A stretch of DNA of 7,258 nucleotides from Sedimentisphaerales bacterium (lineage in GTDB: Bacteria > Planctomycetota > Phycisphaerae > Sedimentisphaerales > SG8-4): positions 1-7,258 of the forward strand of contig JAFGCA010000471.1 in NCBI GenBank assembly GCA_016932895.1, in the 5' to 3' direction. The notes under the pieces were generated by a model. It was not told where the DNA came from. It searched no databases and saw only the letters and a list, made by a program, of their open reading frames with translations. How positions within the stretch are numbered: the stretch's first letter is position 1; each line of letters starts with the position of its first letter. Made by a program: the position numbers and the translations under genes. This document shows positions 1-6,608 of the stretch, one piece after another.

Positions 1-2
1 AA

Positions 3-734
3 CCGCTGGCGGATATTCGCAGTATCTTTGACGAGATCAGCAAGGGACACTGCGACCTCGGGATCGTCCCGGTGGAGAATTCGAGCGGCGGAGGGGTCAT
101 TGAGACGCTTGACGCGCTGATCGAGTCGGATGTGAAGATTTGCGCCGAGGTCCTGATGGCCATCCACCACAACCTGCTGGCGAATTGTCCGCTGGAAGAG
201 GTGGAGAAGATCTACTCCAAGCCGGAGGTCTTCGCCCAGTGCCGAAACTGGCTGACCGCGACCTTCAAGGAGGCCAAGACGATCCCGGTGGCTTCGACCG
301 CGAAGGCGGCCCAGATGGCCGCGGACGAAACGCACACCGCCGCGATCGGCTCCAAAATGGCGGCCGAGCTCTACGGGCTCAAGATGATCTGTGAGAACAT
401 CGAGGATATCGCCAACAACATCACGCGGTTCCTCGTGGTCAGCCGCGAGGATGCCAGGCCGACCGGCGAGGACAAAACGGCCATGCTCTTTAGCACCGCG
501 CACAAGGCCGGTGCCCTGGCGGATGTGCTGGACGTGTTGAAGAGATACAATATCAATCTGACCAATATCGAGTCCCGACCGAGCAAGAAGCGCGAGTGGG
601 AGTATTACTTCTTCGTTGATTTCGTCGGGCATCGCACAGAGGAGCGGGTGCAAATCGGGATGGAGGAAGCCCGGCAGCACTGCTTGCAGCTCTCGGTGCT
701 GGGCAGTTTTCCACGAGCCACCGAACTGCTCTGA
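3..734 (+). CDS. pheA: Prephenate dehydratase with C-terminal ACT domain (P-protein), 3' part
   Basis: Converts prephenate to phenylpyruvate in phenylalanine biosynthesis. The frame is open from base 3, so the gene begins left of the window; 243 residues are visible. Seen: the VPVENS motif of the dehydratase domain near the left edge, then the NITRF stretch (about 414-431) whose Thr-Arg-Phe motif is catalytic in this family. A regulatory ACT domain follows, with the GAL motif (about 522-530) and the ESRP motif (about 570-581), both known to bind phenylalanine, so feedback inhibition is likely. It ends with TGA. Whether a chorismate mutase domain precedes it, as in bifunctional P-proteins, cannot be seen. 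It is followed 49 bases later by tpiA on the same strand. Confidence 0.95.
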   Translation, partial: PLADIRSIFDEISKGHCDLGIVPVENSSGGGVIETLDALIESDVKICAEVLMAIHHNLLANCPLEEVEKIYSKPEVFAQCRNWLTATFKEAKTIPVASTAKAAQMAADETHTAAIGSKMAAELYGLKMICENIEDIANNITRFLVVSREDARPTGEDKTAMLFSTAHKAGALADVLDVLKRYNINLTNIESRPSKKREWEYYFFVDFVGHRTEERVQIGMEEARQHCLQLSVLGSFPRATELL

Positions 735-772
735 GAGCGGCGGCGGGGATGCGACAGGACTGACAAAGTAAC

Positions 773-780
773 AGGAGAGA
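773..780 (+). promoter_or_regulatory. Strong Shine-Dalgarno site of tpiA
   Basis: AGGAGAGA with its AGGAG core 6 bases before the ATG at 784. It is the best ribosome binding site in the window and fixes the tpiA start. Confidence 0.8.
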
Positions 781-783
781 ATT

Positions 784-1545
784 ATGAGAAAACCGTTTGT
801 AGCCGGCAATTGGAAGATGAACACCGACAGGGCGTCAGGGGTGGCTTTGGCCAAGGCGGTCGCCGAAGGCTGCGCCGATGTGGCTTCCGATCGCGTGACC
901 GTGGCGGTGATCGCGCCGTTCGTATACCTTTCGGCCGTCGCCGAGGCCGTCAGCGCCTCGAGCGTGGCGGTTGGTGCGCAGGACCTGTACTTCGAGGAGA
1001 AGGGCGCCTTCACGGGCGAAATCAGCCCCGGGATGCTCAAGGACGTGGGTTGCACGTACGCGTTGTGCGGCCATTCAGAGCGTCGGCACGTGCTGGGCGA
1101 AACGGATGAACTGGTGGGAAAGAAATTGACCGCGGCGATCAACGGCGGCCTGCTGCCGATCCTTTGCGTCGGCGAGCTTCTTGAAGAGCGCGACGCCGGC
1201 ACCACCGAGGCCGTCGTGGCCCGGCAGCTCGAGGGCGGATTGGCGGGTCTCGGCGCCGAGAAGGTCTCGGCGGTGACGATTGCTTACGAGCCCGTCTGGG
1301 CGATCGGGACGGGTCGGACCGCCACACCGCAGCAGGCCCAGGAAGTCCACGCGTTTATTCGCAACTGGCTCACCGGAAAGTACGACCAGGAGTTGGCCCG
1401 GGAGATTCGTATTCAGTACGGCGGTTCGGTCAAACCGGACAACGCCGCCGATCTGATGGGCCAGGAAGATGTGGACGGGGCGCTGGTGGGCGGCGCAAGC
1501 CTGAAGGCCGATGACTTCGTGCAGATCATTCAAGCGGCCGTGTAG
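784..1545 (+). CDS. tpiA: Triosephosphate isomerase
   Basis: Cytosolic glycolytic and gluconeogenic enzyme interconverting dihydroxyacetone phosphate and glyceraldehyde 3-phosphate. At 253 residues it is the normal length for a TIM barrel. All catalytic landmarks are present: NWKMN with Lys11, CGHSERR with the electrophile His97, the catalytic base Glu169 in AYEPVW followed by loop 6 (AIGTG), and the phosphate-binding YGGSV at 212-216 and GALVGGASL near the C-terminus. Loop 6 has Arg178 where many TIMs have Lys, a conservative change. ATG start with a strong ribosome binding site. It sits between pheA and secG on the same strand; a tpiA-secG pairing is common in bacteria. Confidence 0.98.
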   Translation: MRKPFVAGNWKMNTDRASGVALAKAVAEGCADVASDRVTVAVIAPFVYLSAVAEAVSASSVAVGAQDLYFEEKGAFTGEISPGMLKDVGCTYALCGHSERRHVLGETDELVGKKLTAAINGGLLPILCVGELLEERDAGTTEAVVARQLEGGLAGLGAEKVSAVTIAYEPVWAIGTGRTATPQQAQEVHAFIRNWLTGKYDQELAREIRIQYGGSVKPDNAADLMGQEDVDGALVGGASLKADDFVQIIQAAV

Positions 1546-1579
1546 CATCGCGGCCGAGAAGCAATCGTGGAATGCGGAA

Positions 1580-1617
1580 GCCGGCGTGATACCGGCATAA
1601 CCAAGGGGTTAGTTTTT
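1580..1617 (+). terminator. Possible weak terminator or attenuator between tpiA and secG
   Basis: Two short hairpins in tandem: GCCGG/CCGGC (1580-1584 with 1592-1596, 7-base loop) and TAACC/GGTTA (1598-1602 with 1607-1611, 4-base loop). A run of five T (1613-1617) follows the second stem almost at once. The shape is that of an intrinsic terminator, but both stems are only 5 bp and the second has just two G-C pairs, so at most partial termination is expected. Confidence 0.25.
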
Positions 1618-1628
1618 GAGGCGTGAAC

Positions 1629-2039
1629 ATGACTGGTGTACCGCTGTTGGGCGTTGGCCTTGTGATGAAGTTCGTGGCCGTTCTGTTCGTTCTTGTCTCG
1701 GTCGTTCTGGTTCTGGTGATTCTGATTCAGAAGGGCCGGGGAGGCGGACTGAGCGGGGCATTCGGCGGCGGCATGGCCGGCGGCCTGCTGGGCTCGAAGA
1801 CCGGGGATTTTCTGACTTGGGTAACCATTGTCCTGGTCGCCATTTTCCTGACGCTGGCGGTGTTGATGGGCCGGTTCTTCCGGCCCGACGACGTGGGGCA
1901 GTTCGGCGCTGAGGGGTCTGTAGAAAGCAGCCAGCCGGCACCGGGGGCCGAGGCGCAGCCCCTGGACGAACGGACGGGATCGGCGCCGGTGGATGCGCAG
2001 GCCGAGCCGGCTACGGATGCCAACGCGGCCGGGGGCTGA
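1629..2039 (+). CDS. secG: Protein translocase subunit SecG
   Basis: Small inner-membrane subunit of the SecYEG export channel. Seen: a first membrane segment at about residues 12-33, then the conserved cytoplasmic loop IQKGRGGGLSGAFGGG (about 33-48), then a second membrane segment at about 61-83, which is the standard SecG plan. Residues 87-136 form a low-complexity tail rich in Ala, Pro, Gly and acidic residues, typical of the poorly conserved SecG C-terminus. I chose ATG 1629 because GAGG at 1618-1621 lies 7 bases before it. An in-frame GTG at 1623 is too close to that site, and ATG 1665 lacks one. Confidence 0.93.
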   Translation: MTGVPLLGVGLVMKFVAVLFVLVSVVLVLVILIQKGRGGGLSGAFGGGMAGGLLGSKTGDFLTWVTIVLVAIFLTLAVLMGRFFRPDDVGQFGAEGSVESSQPAPGAEAQPLDERTGSAPVDAQAEPATDANAAGG

Positions 2040-2110
2040 TCCGCACGCCTGGACGCTGCCGTGAGGGGAAATCCTGTGAGGGGCCATTCGCTGTTTGAGA
2101 GCACATCGCT

Positions 2111-2995
2111 ATGTTGATCAGTATGACCGGATATGGTGAGGCCAGCGGCGAGCTCGACGGCGTTTCGTACGCCATCGAGATCAAAGCGGTAAACCACCGT
2201 TACCTCAAAACGATCATCAAACTCCCGGAGACCGACGCGTTTCTCGAGGATGACATCGAGAAGCTGCTGCGCAAGAGCCTTTCGCGCGGCACGATCAATT
2301 GCGTTCTGCGGCTCAAAGGCATCTCGGCCAATTCGTTGTTTGAGATCGACGAGGTTGCCTTGCGCTCGGTCGTGCAGAAGCTCAACAAGATCGGCTCGGC
2401 GCTGGGCGGCGGCGGAACGACGGACCTCGCCGGACTGTTGACTTTGCCCGGCATTGTGCAGCCGGCCGTGCCCGACGAGGAACAGAGCGTCAAGGTCAGA
2501 AAACTGGTCCTGGAGCTCACGCAGCGGGCCGTGGAGAAGCTCAAGCAGATGCGGGAGACGGAAGGCGAATACCTCGAAGCGGATTTGCTGGGACACTGTG
2601 CGGCGATGACCGAACAGTTGGAGTGGATTCGCCGGCACCGCAGCTCGATCACCAAGGAATACGCCAAGCGCCTGCGCAAGCGCGTGGACGAGCTGCTGGC
2701 CGAGGGCAAGCTCAAGCTCGACGAAGAGACGCTGGCGCGCGAGGTGGCCATTCTGGCCGACCGGTCGGATATCTCCGAAGAGATCGCCCGCCTGGACGCG
2801 CATTTGCAGCAGTTCCGGCGCATCTGCGAGACCCAGACGCAGGCCGGACGCCGGCTGGACTTCCTGAGCCAGGAGATGCTCCGCGAAGCCAACACGGTGG
2901 CCAGCAAAGCGGCCGATGCCGAAATCGCGCGACGCGTCGTGGATATCAAGTGTCTTATCGAACGGCTGAAGGAACAGGTCCAGAACGTCGAATGA
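2111..2995 (+). CDS. yicC: YicC/YloC family endoribonuclease
   Basis: Member of the YicC/YloC family; characterised members are endoribonucleases, but the substrate here is unknown. At 294 residues it is the normal family length. The N-terminus has the hallmark SMTGYG (4-9) and a conserved EIKAVNHRYL stretch; the C-terminal DUF1732 block ends with RLDFLSQEMLREANT, SKAADAEI and a final KEQVQNVE, which is the canonical end of the family, so the gene is complete. ATG 2111 is preceded by GAGAG (2097-2101, spacing 9). ATG 2123, immediately at MTGYG, is a possible alternative. It lies directly before gmk, its usual neighbour. Confidence 0.93.
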   Translation: MLISMTGYGEASGELDGVSYAIEIKAVNHRYLKTIIKLPETDAFLEDDIEKLLRKSLSRGTINCVLRLKGISANSLFEIDEVALRSVVQKLNKIGSALGGGGTTDLAGLLTLPGIVQPAVPDEEQSVKVRKLVLELTQRAVEKLKQMRETEGEYLEADLLGHCAAMTEQLEWIRRHRSSITKEYAKRLRKRVDELLAEGKLKLDEETLAREVAILADRSDISEEIARLDAHLQQFRRICETQTQAGRRLDFLSQEMLREANTVASKAADAEIARRVVDIKCLIERLKEQVQNVE

Positions 2996-3080
2996 GAAAC
3001 GCGGTACCGGGGCAGGGCTCTTTCGTGTGCAGGGGTGGCAACGAGGCGGTCCCTTCGTTTTCCGTTGGATTGACAAGACA

Positions 3081-3719
3081 ATGAGCGATACCGGAAATCC
3101 GAAGAACACCTGCGGCAAAGTGATCGTTGTCAGCGGTCCCTCGGGGGTGGGCAAGAGCACGATTTGCAGAGAGGTCGTCCGTCGTCTGGACAACGTCTAT
3201 TTGAGCATATCGGCGACGACGCGGCCCCCAGGTCCGGGAGAGCAGAACGGCCGGGACTATTGGTTCGTCTCGGAGCCGGAGTTTCGCCGGCGCATCGACG
3301 AAGGCATGCTCCTGGAGTATGCCGAGGTCTTTGGCAATCTCTACGGCACGCCCGCCGACAAGGTGGACGAGGCTTTGCAGGCGGGCAAGATCGTACTTCT
3401 GGAAATCGACGTCAACGGCGGCAGGCAGGCTAAGGCCGTGTACCCGGAGGCGGCGATGATTTTTATTCTGCCGCCGGCGGAGAAGGACCTCGCCGAGCGT
3501 CTGGGCCGTCGCGGTCGCGACAGTGCCACCGCCGCCGAGGTGCGATTGGGCGGCGCGAGCAATGAAATTGCCGCTGCCTGGCGGCACTATGACAACATGG
3601 TCATCAACGAGGACCTGGAACAGGCCATCGCCGAAGTGCTCCAGGTCATTGAACGGGCGCCCATGATTGGCCAACCATCGGACAACAACGAGGGCAACGT
3701 TGGAGAACAGGAATGCTGA
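3081..3719 (+). CDS. gmk: Guanylate kinase
   Basis: Phosphorylates GMP (and dGMP) to GDP with ATP; 212 residues from ATG 3081. Seen: P-loop GPSGVGKST (19-27), the GMP-binding segment SISATTR (42-48), GE at 53-54, NGRDY (56-60), EVFGNLYGT, EIDVNGG, and the lid RLGRRGRDS. Odd: the family motif TTRxPRxGE reads TTRPPGPGE here, so the second Arg, which contacts the GMP phosphate in characterised enzymes, is Gly51. The start has no clear ribosome binding site. An in-frame GTG at 3027 would add 18 residues not expected in the family, so I prefer 3081. The last 7 bases overlap rpoZ, which suggests translational coupling. Confidence 0.95.
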   Translation: MSDTGNPKNTCGKVIVVSGPSGVGKSTICREVVRRLDNVYLSISATTRPPGPGEQNGRDYWFVSEPEFRRRIDEGMLLEYAEVFGNLYGTPADKVDEALQAGKIVLLEIDVNGGRQAKAVYPEAAMIFILPPAEKDLAERLGRRGRDSATAAEVRLGGASNEIAAAWRHYDNMVINEDLEQAIAEVLQVIERAPMIGQPSDNNEGNVGEQEC

Positions 3720-3946
3720 ATGAGCTGATAAATACGGAAATCGTGAACAAGGTGGGCGGGCGTTTCAAGTTGACCGCGCTCGTACAGAAGCGGATGAGCG
3801 AGCTGCTTCAGGGCTCGCGCCCCTTGATCGAGGATACCGAGGGCAAGACCATGCTGGAGATCGTCATCGAGGAGGTCCGGCAGGACAAGATCACGATCGA
3901 AGGGGCCAACGCCGCCGGCAAGGGCAAGGAGAAGCGGCTCCTCTAA
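3713..3946 (+). CDS. rpoZ: RNA polymerase omega subunit
   Basis: Small subunit that latches onto the beta' subunit and helps assemble RNA polymerase. 77 residues, normal length. Diagnostic features are GGRFKLTALVQKRMSELLQG (residues 15-34) and the downstream RPL and leucine/isoleucine-rich helix at 47-54, followed by a short Lys-rich tail. ATG 3713 lies inside the end of gmk, with GGAG at 3702-3705 seven bases upstream. The gmk-rpoZ-coaBC order is a textbook conserved cluster and supports the call for such a short gene. Confidence 0.95.
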   Translation: MLNELINTEIVNKVGGRFKLTALVQKRMSELLQGSRPLIEDTEGKTMLEIVIEEVRQDKITIEGANAAGKGKEKRLL

Positions 3947-4017
3947 CGCCCGCGCCGCCCGCGTTGTGCAAGAGCGGAACGATCCGTTGTATGCCTCTTC
4001 ATTTGTGATTTGGGCCT

Positions 4018-4590
4018 GTGCTTGAGAATCGGAATATCCTGCTTGGTGTCAGTGGCGGGATCGCCGCGTACAAGGCGGTGGATCTGGCCAGCAAGCTCAC
4101 TGCGGCCGGGGCGCGCGTGCGGACGGTGATGACCGAAAACGCCTGCCGGTTTGTCGGCGCCCAGAGTTTCGAGGCGGTGACCTCCTCGGCCGTGTTCACG
4201 AGCTTGTGGACCCCTGCAGAAGCACACCGCAGCGCCCACATCTCGCTGGCCGACTGGGCGGACATCGTGGTCGTGGCGCCGGCGACGGCCAACATTATGG
4301 CCAAGGCCGCCCACGGAATCTGCGATGATCTGCTCAGTACCACGCTGTGCACGACCTGGGCCAGGCCTACCCTGTTCGCTCCTGCGATGAACACGCGCAT
4401 GTGGGAAAACCCGGCCACGCAGCGCAACGTGGAAGGTCTGCGTCAGGCGGGCGCGCAAATCGTCGGTCCCGTCGCCGGCCGCCTCGCCTGCGGCACCGAA
4501 GGCTTCGGTAGAATGGCCGAGCCGGCGGAGATTCTGGCGGCGATTGAGGTCCTGGCGGCGAACACACCGCCGCAAGGCCGCGAACAGTAA
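4018..4590 (+). CDS. coaC: Phosphopantothenoylcysteine decarboxylase (stand-alone CoaC)
   Basis: FMN-dependent decarboxylation of 4'-phosphopantothenoylcysteine to 4'-phosphopantetheine in coenzyme A synthesis. 190 residues covering only the flavoprotein half of the usual CoaBC. Seen: GVSGGIAAYK (10-19, FMN-binding loop), active-site His74 before the APATAN motif (87-92), PAMNTRMW (122-129), and the flap motif ACGTEGFGRM (157-166) with catalytic Cys158. The GTG start is forced, because TGA lies in frame at 4006 and no other start comes before the FMN motif. The ribosome binding site is weak. It is followed 28 bases later by coaB in another frame, so the two activities are on separate polypeptides. 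Confidence 0.93.
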   Translation: MLENRNILLGVSGGIAAYKAVDLASKLTAAGARVRTVMTENACRFVGAQSFEAVTSSAVFTSLWTPAEAHRSAHISLADWADIVVVAPATANIMAKAAHGICDDLLSTTLCTTWARPTLFAPAMNTRMWENPATQRNVEGLRQAGAQIVGPVAGRLACGTEGFGRMAEPAEILAAIEVLAANTPPQGREQ

Positions 4591-4618
4591 ACAGGTACGC
4601 GACAACAGTACATCCACC

Positions 4619-6328
4619 ATGGCCATGCACATTCTCATTACGGCGGGGGGGACCCGCGAATACATTGATCCGGTGCGCTTTATCTCCAACGCCAGCAGCG
4701 GCCGGATGGGCTACGCGCTGGCCCGCGCGGCTCTGAAGGCCGGACATGCGGTGACGTTGATCACCGCCCCGACCGCCTTGAAGCCGCCTGCCGGGGCCAA
4801 GGTCGTTGCGGTCGAGAGCGCCGCGGAGATGTTTGCGGCCGTCAAGGAACACTTCTCCGCCTGCGATTGTCTGATCATGGCCGCGGCGGTGGCCGACTAC
4901 ACGCCGGCCAAACCATCGAAAACGAAGCTCAAGAAAGAAGGTGGGGCAAGCCCCACCCTGCAACTACAGCTCAAACCAACGGCCGACATCCTCAAATGGG
5001 CCGGACGAAACAAGACCGGACCGCGGGCGACGGGGCACGGAGCACGAATCGTCGTCGGCTTCGCCCTGGAAGACCGAAACCTCCGCGCCAACGCCGAGCG
5101 AAAAATGCGCGACAAGCACCTCGACATGATCGTCGCCAACGCCCCCGACGCCATCGACGCCGAAACCTCCACTGTCCACATCAAGATCCTAGACGCCGAC
5201 TGGCTCGAACTCGCCGACAAGACCAAGGAAACCATCGCCAGACGAATCATCACTCTAATCGAAAGGGTCGATGAAATGAGCGAGGACAACACGGACGGGA
5301 GAACAGCATCCACGATCACTCCCGACGCCTCAGAAGGGCCGACGTTATTCAAGTACTTCAGCAACCACGAAGACGTAATCAGGGGCATATTCCTGAACAG
5401 CAAGATCAGATTCACCCAACCGGCAGCGTTGAACGATCCTCTCGAATTCAACCCCACCATCAGATTCAAGAATCGAAGGAACTACCGATGGTTTCGTTAC
5501 CACGGAATCGTTTTTCCAAGCGAAGAGTGGTGGGTTAGGGTACACCTCATCGAGCGCCGGATCAACGAATTTGGGATACTGTCCTTGAGCAAGATATATG
5601 ACTCATTTGACATGTGGAGCCGGTATGCTAATGGCCACAAAGGCTTTCTTCTCGCGCTCAAGAGCGACTTCAATGAGCAGCCGTGCCTGTTGTCACGAGA
5701 TGGCAGACCCTACCCGGTAGAGAAGGTCGACTATGTCGATGAGTGCGCCATTGACATAGAGGAGCTGGTGGATGATCAGGGCAACCTCCGCGAGGAATTG
5801 GCGCACAAGCAGTTGTTCTTTCGAAAGGTCTCTCGCTGGCAGGCAGAAGAAGAGTATCGCATGGTGCGTCCGCTCTCTGACCTGTCCAGTTATGCACCGC
5901 TTGCCAACAAGCCACACAGAGATGATCGCGAGCACCTGTTTGATTTCTCCCTCGATTGCGTAGAGGCCGTGCTTTTTGGCGCGTGCATGTCCAAAGAGAA
6001 CAAGAGGCAAATCATGAGAGCATGTGAAGGCTTGGGGATTCATTTCGGCCAAGCACTTATTGTCCGCGACGAAAGAGAAAAAGATACACTGGGAGGGAAG
6101 ACGGGGAAAGTCAAGATATTGCCGATTGGTCAATTCCCCCAGCTCATGGACATGTGCTCATTCACTTTTATTCTGGATGCGAGACATTTCGATGACCAGC
6201 ACGGCGAAACGCCGATTGCCAAATTGTCGGAGCTCCCCTATTGGGAAGACGATCGGGAATGGATAGAGTGGTACTATGCGGAGAAGAAACGTGAGGGTGG
6301 CAAATCACCGGCGATGGACCAGATCTGA
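4619..6328 (+). CDS. coaB: Phosphopantothenate-cysteine ligase (CoaB) fused in frame to a DUF2971-type domain
   Basis: 569-codon ORF. Residues 1 to about 218 are CoaB, which joins 4'-phosphopantothenate to cysteine: TAGGTREYIDPVRFISN (8-24) with the conserved Asn24 and SSGRMG, AAAVADYTP (D93), VVGFALE, and the K-x-L-D motif around Lys166. A normal CoaB ends near residue 218. Here the frame continues through a polar linker (about 220-241) into a DUF2971-type domain: LFKYFS (243-248), NDPLEF (272-277), WQAEEEYR (407-414) and VEAVLFGACMS. GC drops from about 65% (4681-4980) to about 47% (5341-5640). It may be a real fusion, or two proteins with an internal start at 5276. ATG 4619 is chosen over 4625; neither has a good ribosome binding site. 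Confidence 0.85.
   Translation: MAMHILITAGGTREYIDPVRFISNASSGRMGYALARAALKAGHAVTLITAPTALKPPAGAKVVAVESAAEMFAAVKEHFSACDCLIMAAAVADYTPAKPSKTKLKKEGGASPTLQLQLKPTADILKWAGRNKTGPRATGHGARIVVGFALEDRNLRANAERKMRDKHLDMIVANAPDAIDAETSTVHIKILDADWLELADKTKETIARRIITLIERVDEMSEDNTDGRTASTITPDASEGPTLFKYFSNHEDVIRGIFLNSKIRFTQPAALNDPLEFNPTIRFKNRRNYRWFRYHGIVFPSEEWWVRVHLIERRINEFGILSLSKIYDSFDMWSRYANGHKGFLLALKSDFNEQPCLLSRDGRPYPVEKVDYVDECAIDIEELVDDQGNLREELAHKQLFFRKVSRWQAEEEYRMVRPLSDLSSYAPLANKPHRDDREHLFDFSLDCVEAVLFGACMSKENKRQIMRACEGLGIHFGQALIVRDEREKDTLGGKTGKVKILPIGQFPQLMDMCSFTFILDARHFDDQHGETPIAKLSELPYWEDDREWIEWYYAEKKREGGKSPAMDQI
4940..4957 (+). repeat. Perfect palindrome inside coaB
   Basis: GGTGGGGC and GCCCCACC form a perfect 8-bp inverted repeat around AA. 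It encodes the GGASPT stretch (residues 108-113) in a variable loop of CoaB. Its form resembles small dispersed REP-like palindromes, but only one copy is in the window, so repeat status is an inference. Confidence 0.5.
5262..5278 (+). promoter_or_regulatory. Candidate internal ribosome binding site and start for the DUF2971 part
   Basis: AAAGGG (5262-5267) lies 8 bases before an in-frame ATG at 5276, exactly where the CoaB domain ends. Starting here would give a 350-residue protein whose first conserved DUF2971 motif (LFKYFS) lies about 24 residues in, a natural position for this family. No matching strong promoter is seen just upstream. Confidence 0.45.
5276..6328 (+). other. DUF2971-type module, foreign-looking part of the coaB ORF
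   Basis: This stretch carries the whole DUF2971-type domain. The signatures seen are aromatic LFKYFS, NDPLEF after an F-x-x-P-A-A-L block, GFLLALKSDF, W-x-x-E-E-E-Y-R and LFGACMS, followed by about 100 C-terminal residues that I do not recognise. The biochemical function of DUF2971 is not established as far as I know. Codon choice (many AGA, ATA and A/T-ending codons) and about 47% GC differ from the surrounding housekeeping genes, as expected for transferred DNA. It could be an independent gene that lost separation from coaB. Marked separately so that it is not overlooked inside the coaB entry. Confidence 0.75.
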
Positions 6329-6381
6329 GCGAGGCCTTCGAGGGGCCTTGCCTACCGTCTGCGGCTGAGCCGACCGGCGCG
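6329..6381. terminator. Hairpin-rich gap between convergent genes
   Basis: The 53 bases between the convergent ends of the coaB-DUF2971 ORF and the small - strand gene hold two short inverted repeats: AGGCC/GGCCT (6332-6336 with 6344-6348) and CGGC/GCCG (6362-6365 with 6369-6372). Neither is followed by a T-run on either strand, so bidirectional termination is only a possibility. Confidence 0.25.
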
Positions 6382-6606
6382 TCAGGCCGTGGTCAGGGCA
6401 TGTTCGATTTCGGCAGGGAATTCGACGAGGACGAAGTGGCTGCGGTGATAGAGGTAGTCCTCGCCGCTTTCGTCGATCACGCGAAGAAACTCATCCTTGG
6501 CCGCCTCTTCGTCAGGAAGGACCTCGTAGATCTTTCGCACAATCAACGACGCCGCGTACTCGGTGTTGTCGATGCACACCGCAAACTGTTTCTTGGGAGC
6601 ATCCAT
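6382..6606 (-). CDS. Small conserved protein of unknown function (downstream gene of a pair)
   Basis: 74 residues, ATG at 6606. I do not know its function. It has no membrane segment or signal peptide and is acidic, with the notable stretches RKIYEVLPDEEAAKDEF (24-40) and RVIDESGEDYLY (42-53). From memory, similar short proteins with the same RKIY-x-VLPDE and ESGEDYLY pattern are widespread and unnamed in several phyla. It begins 2 bases after the stop of the gene before it (6609-6842), so the two are almost certainly co-transcribed and translationally coupled; only a weak GGA lies upstream. A two-gene layout of this size would fit a toxin-antitoxin or similar module, but no known toxin fold is visible and this is not claimed. 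Confidence 0.8.
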   Translation of the reverse strand: MDAPKKQFAVCIDNTEYAASLIVRKIYEVLPDEEAAKDEFLRVIDESGEDYLYHRSHFVLVEFPAEIEHALTTA

Positions 6607-6608
6607 CT

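Noticed and set aside
1075..1548. 157-residue - strand open frame opposite tpiA
   Set aside because: It mirrors the tpiA reading frame, with no ribosome binding site and no family signature.
3027..3080. Upstream GTG start for gmk
   Set aside because: It adds 18 residues before the normal N-terminus of guanylate kinase; ATG 3081 places the P-loop at the usual distance.
1727..3193. 488-residue open frame on the - strand across secG, yicC and gmk
   Set aside because: It lies wholly antisense to three well-supported genes. Its translation has no recognisable domain and its length is explained by the GC-rich codon structure of the opposite strand.
5192..5275. A simple recent tandem duplication of the coaB 3' end
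   Set aside because: Outside the 12-base core the two copies differ strongly (about 58% matching bases) and have different codon choice, so import of a diverged copy fits better.
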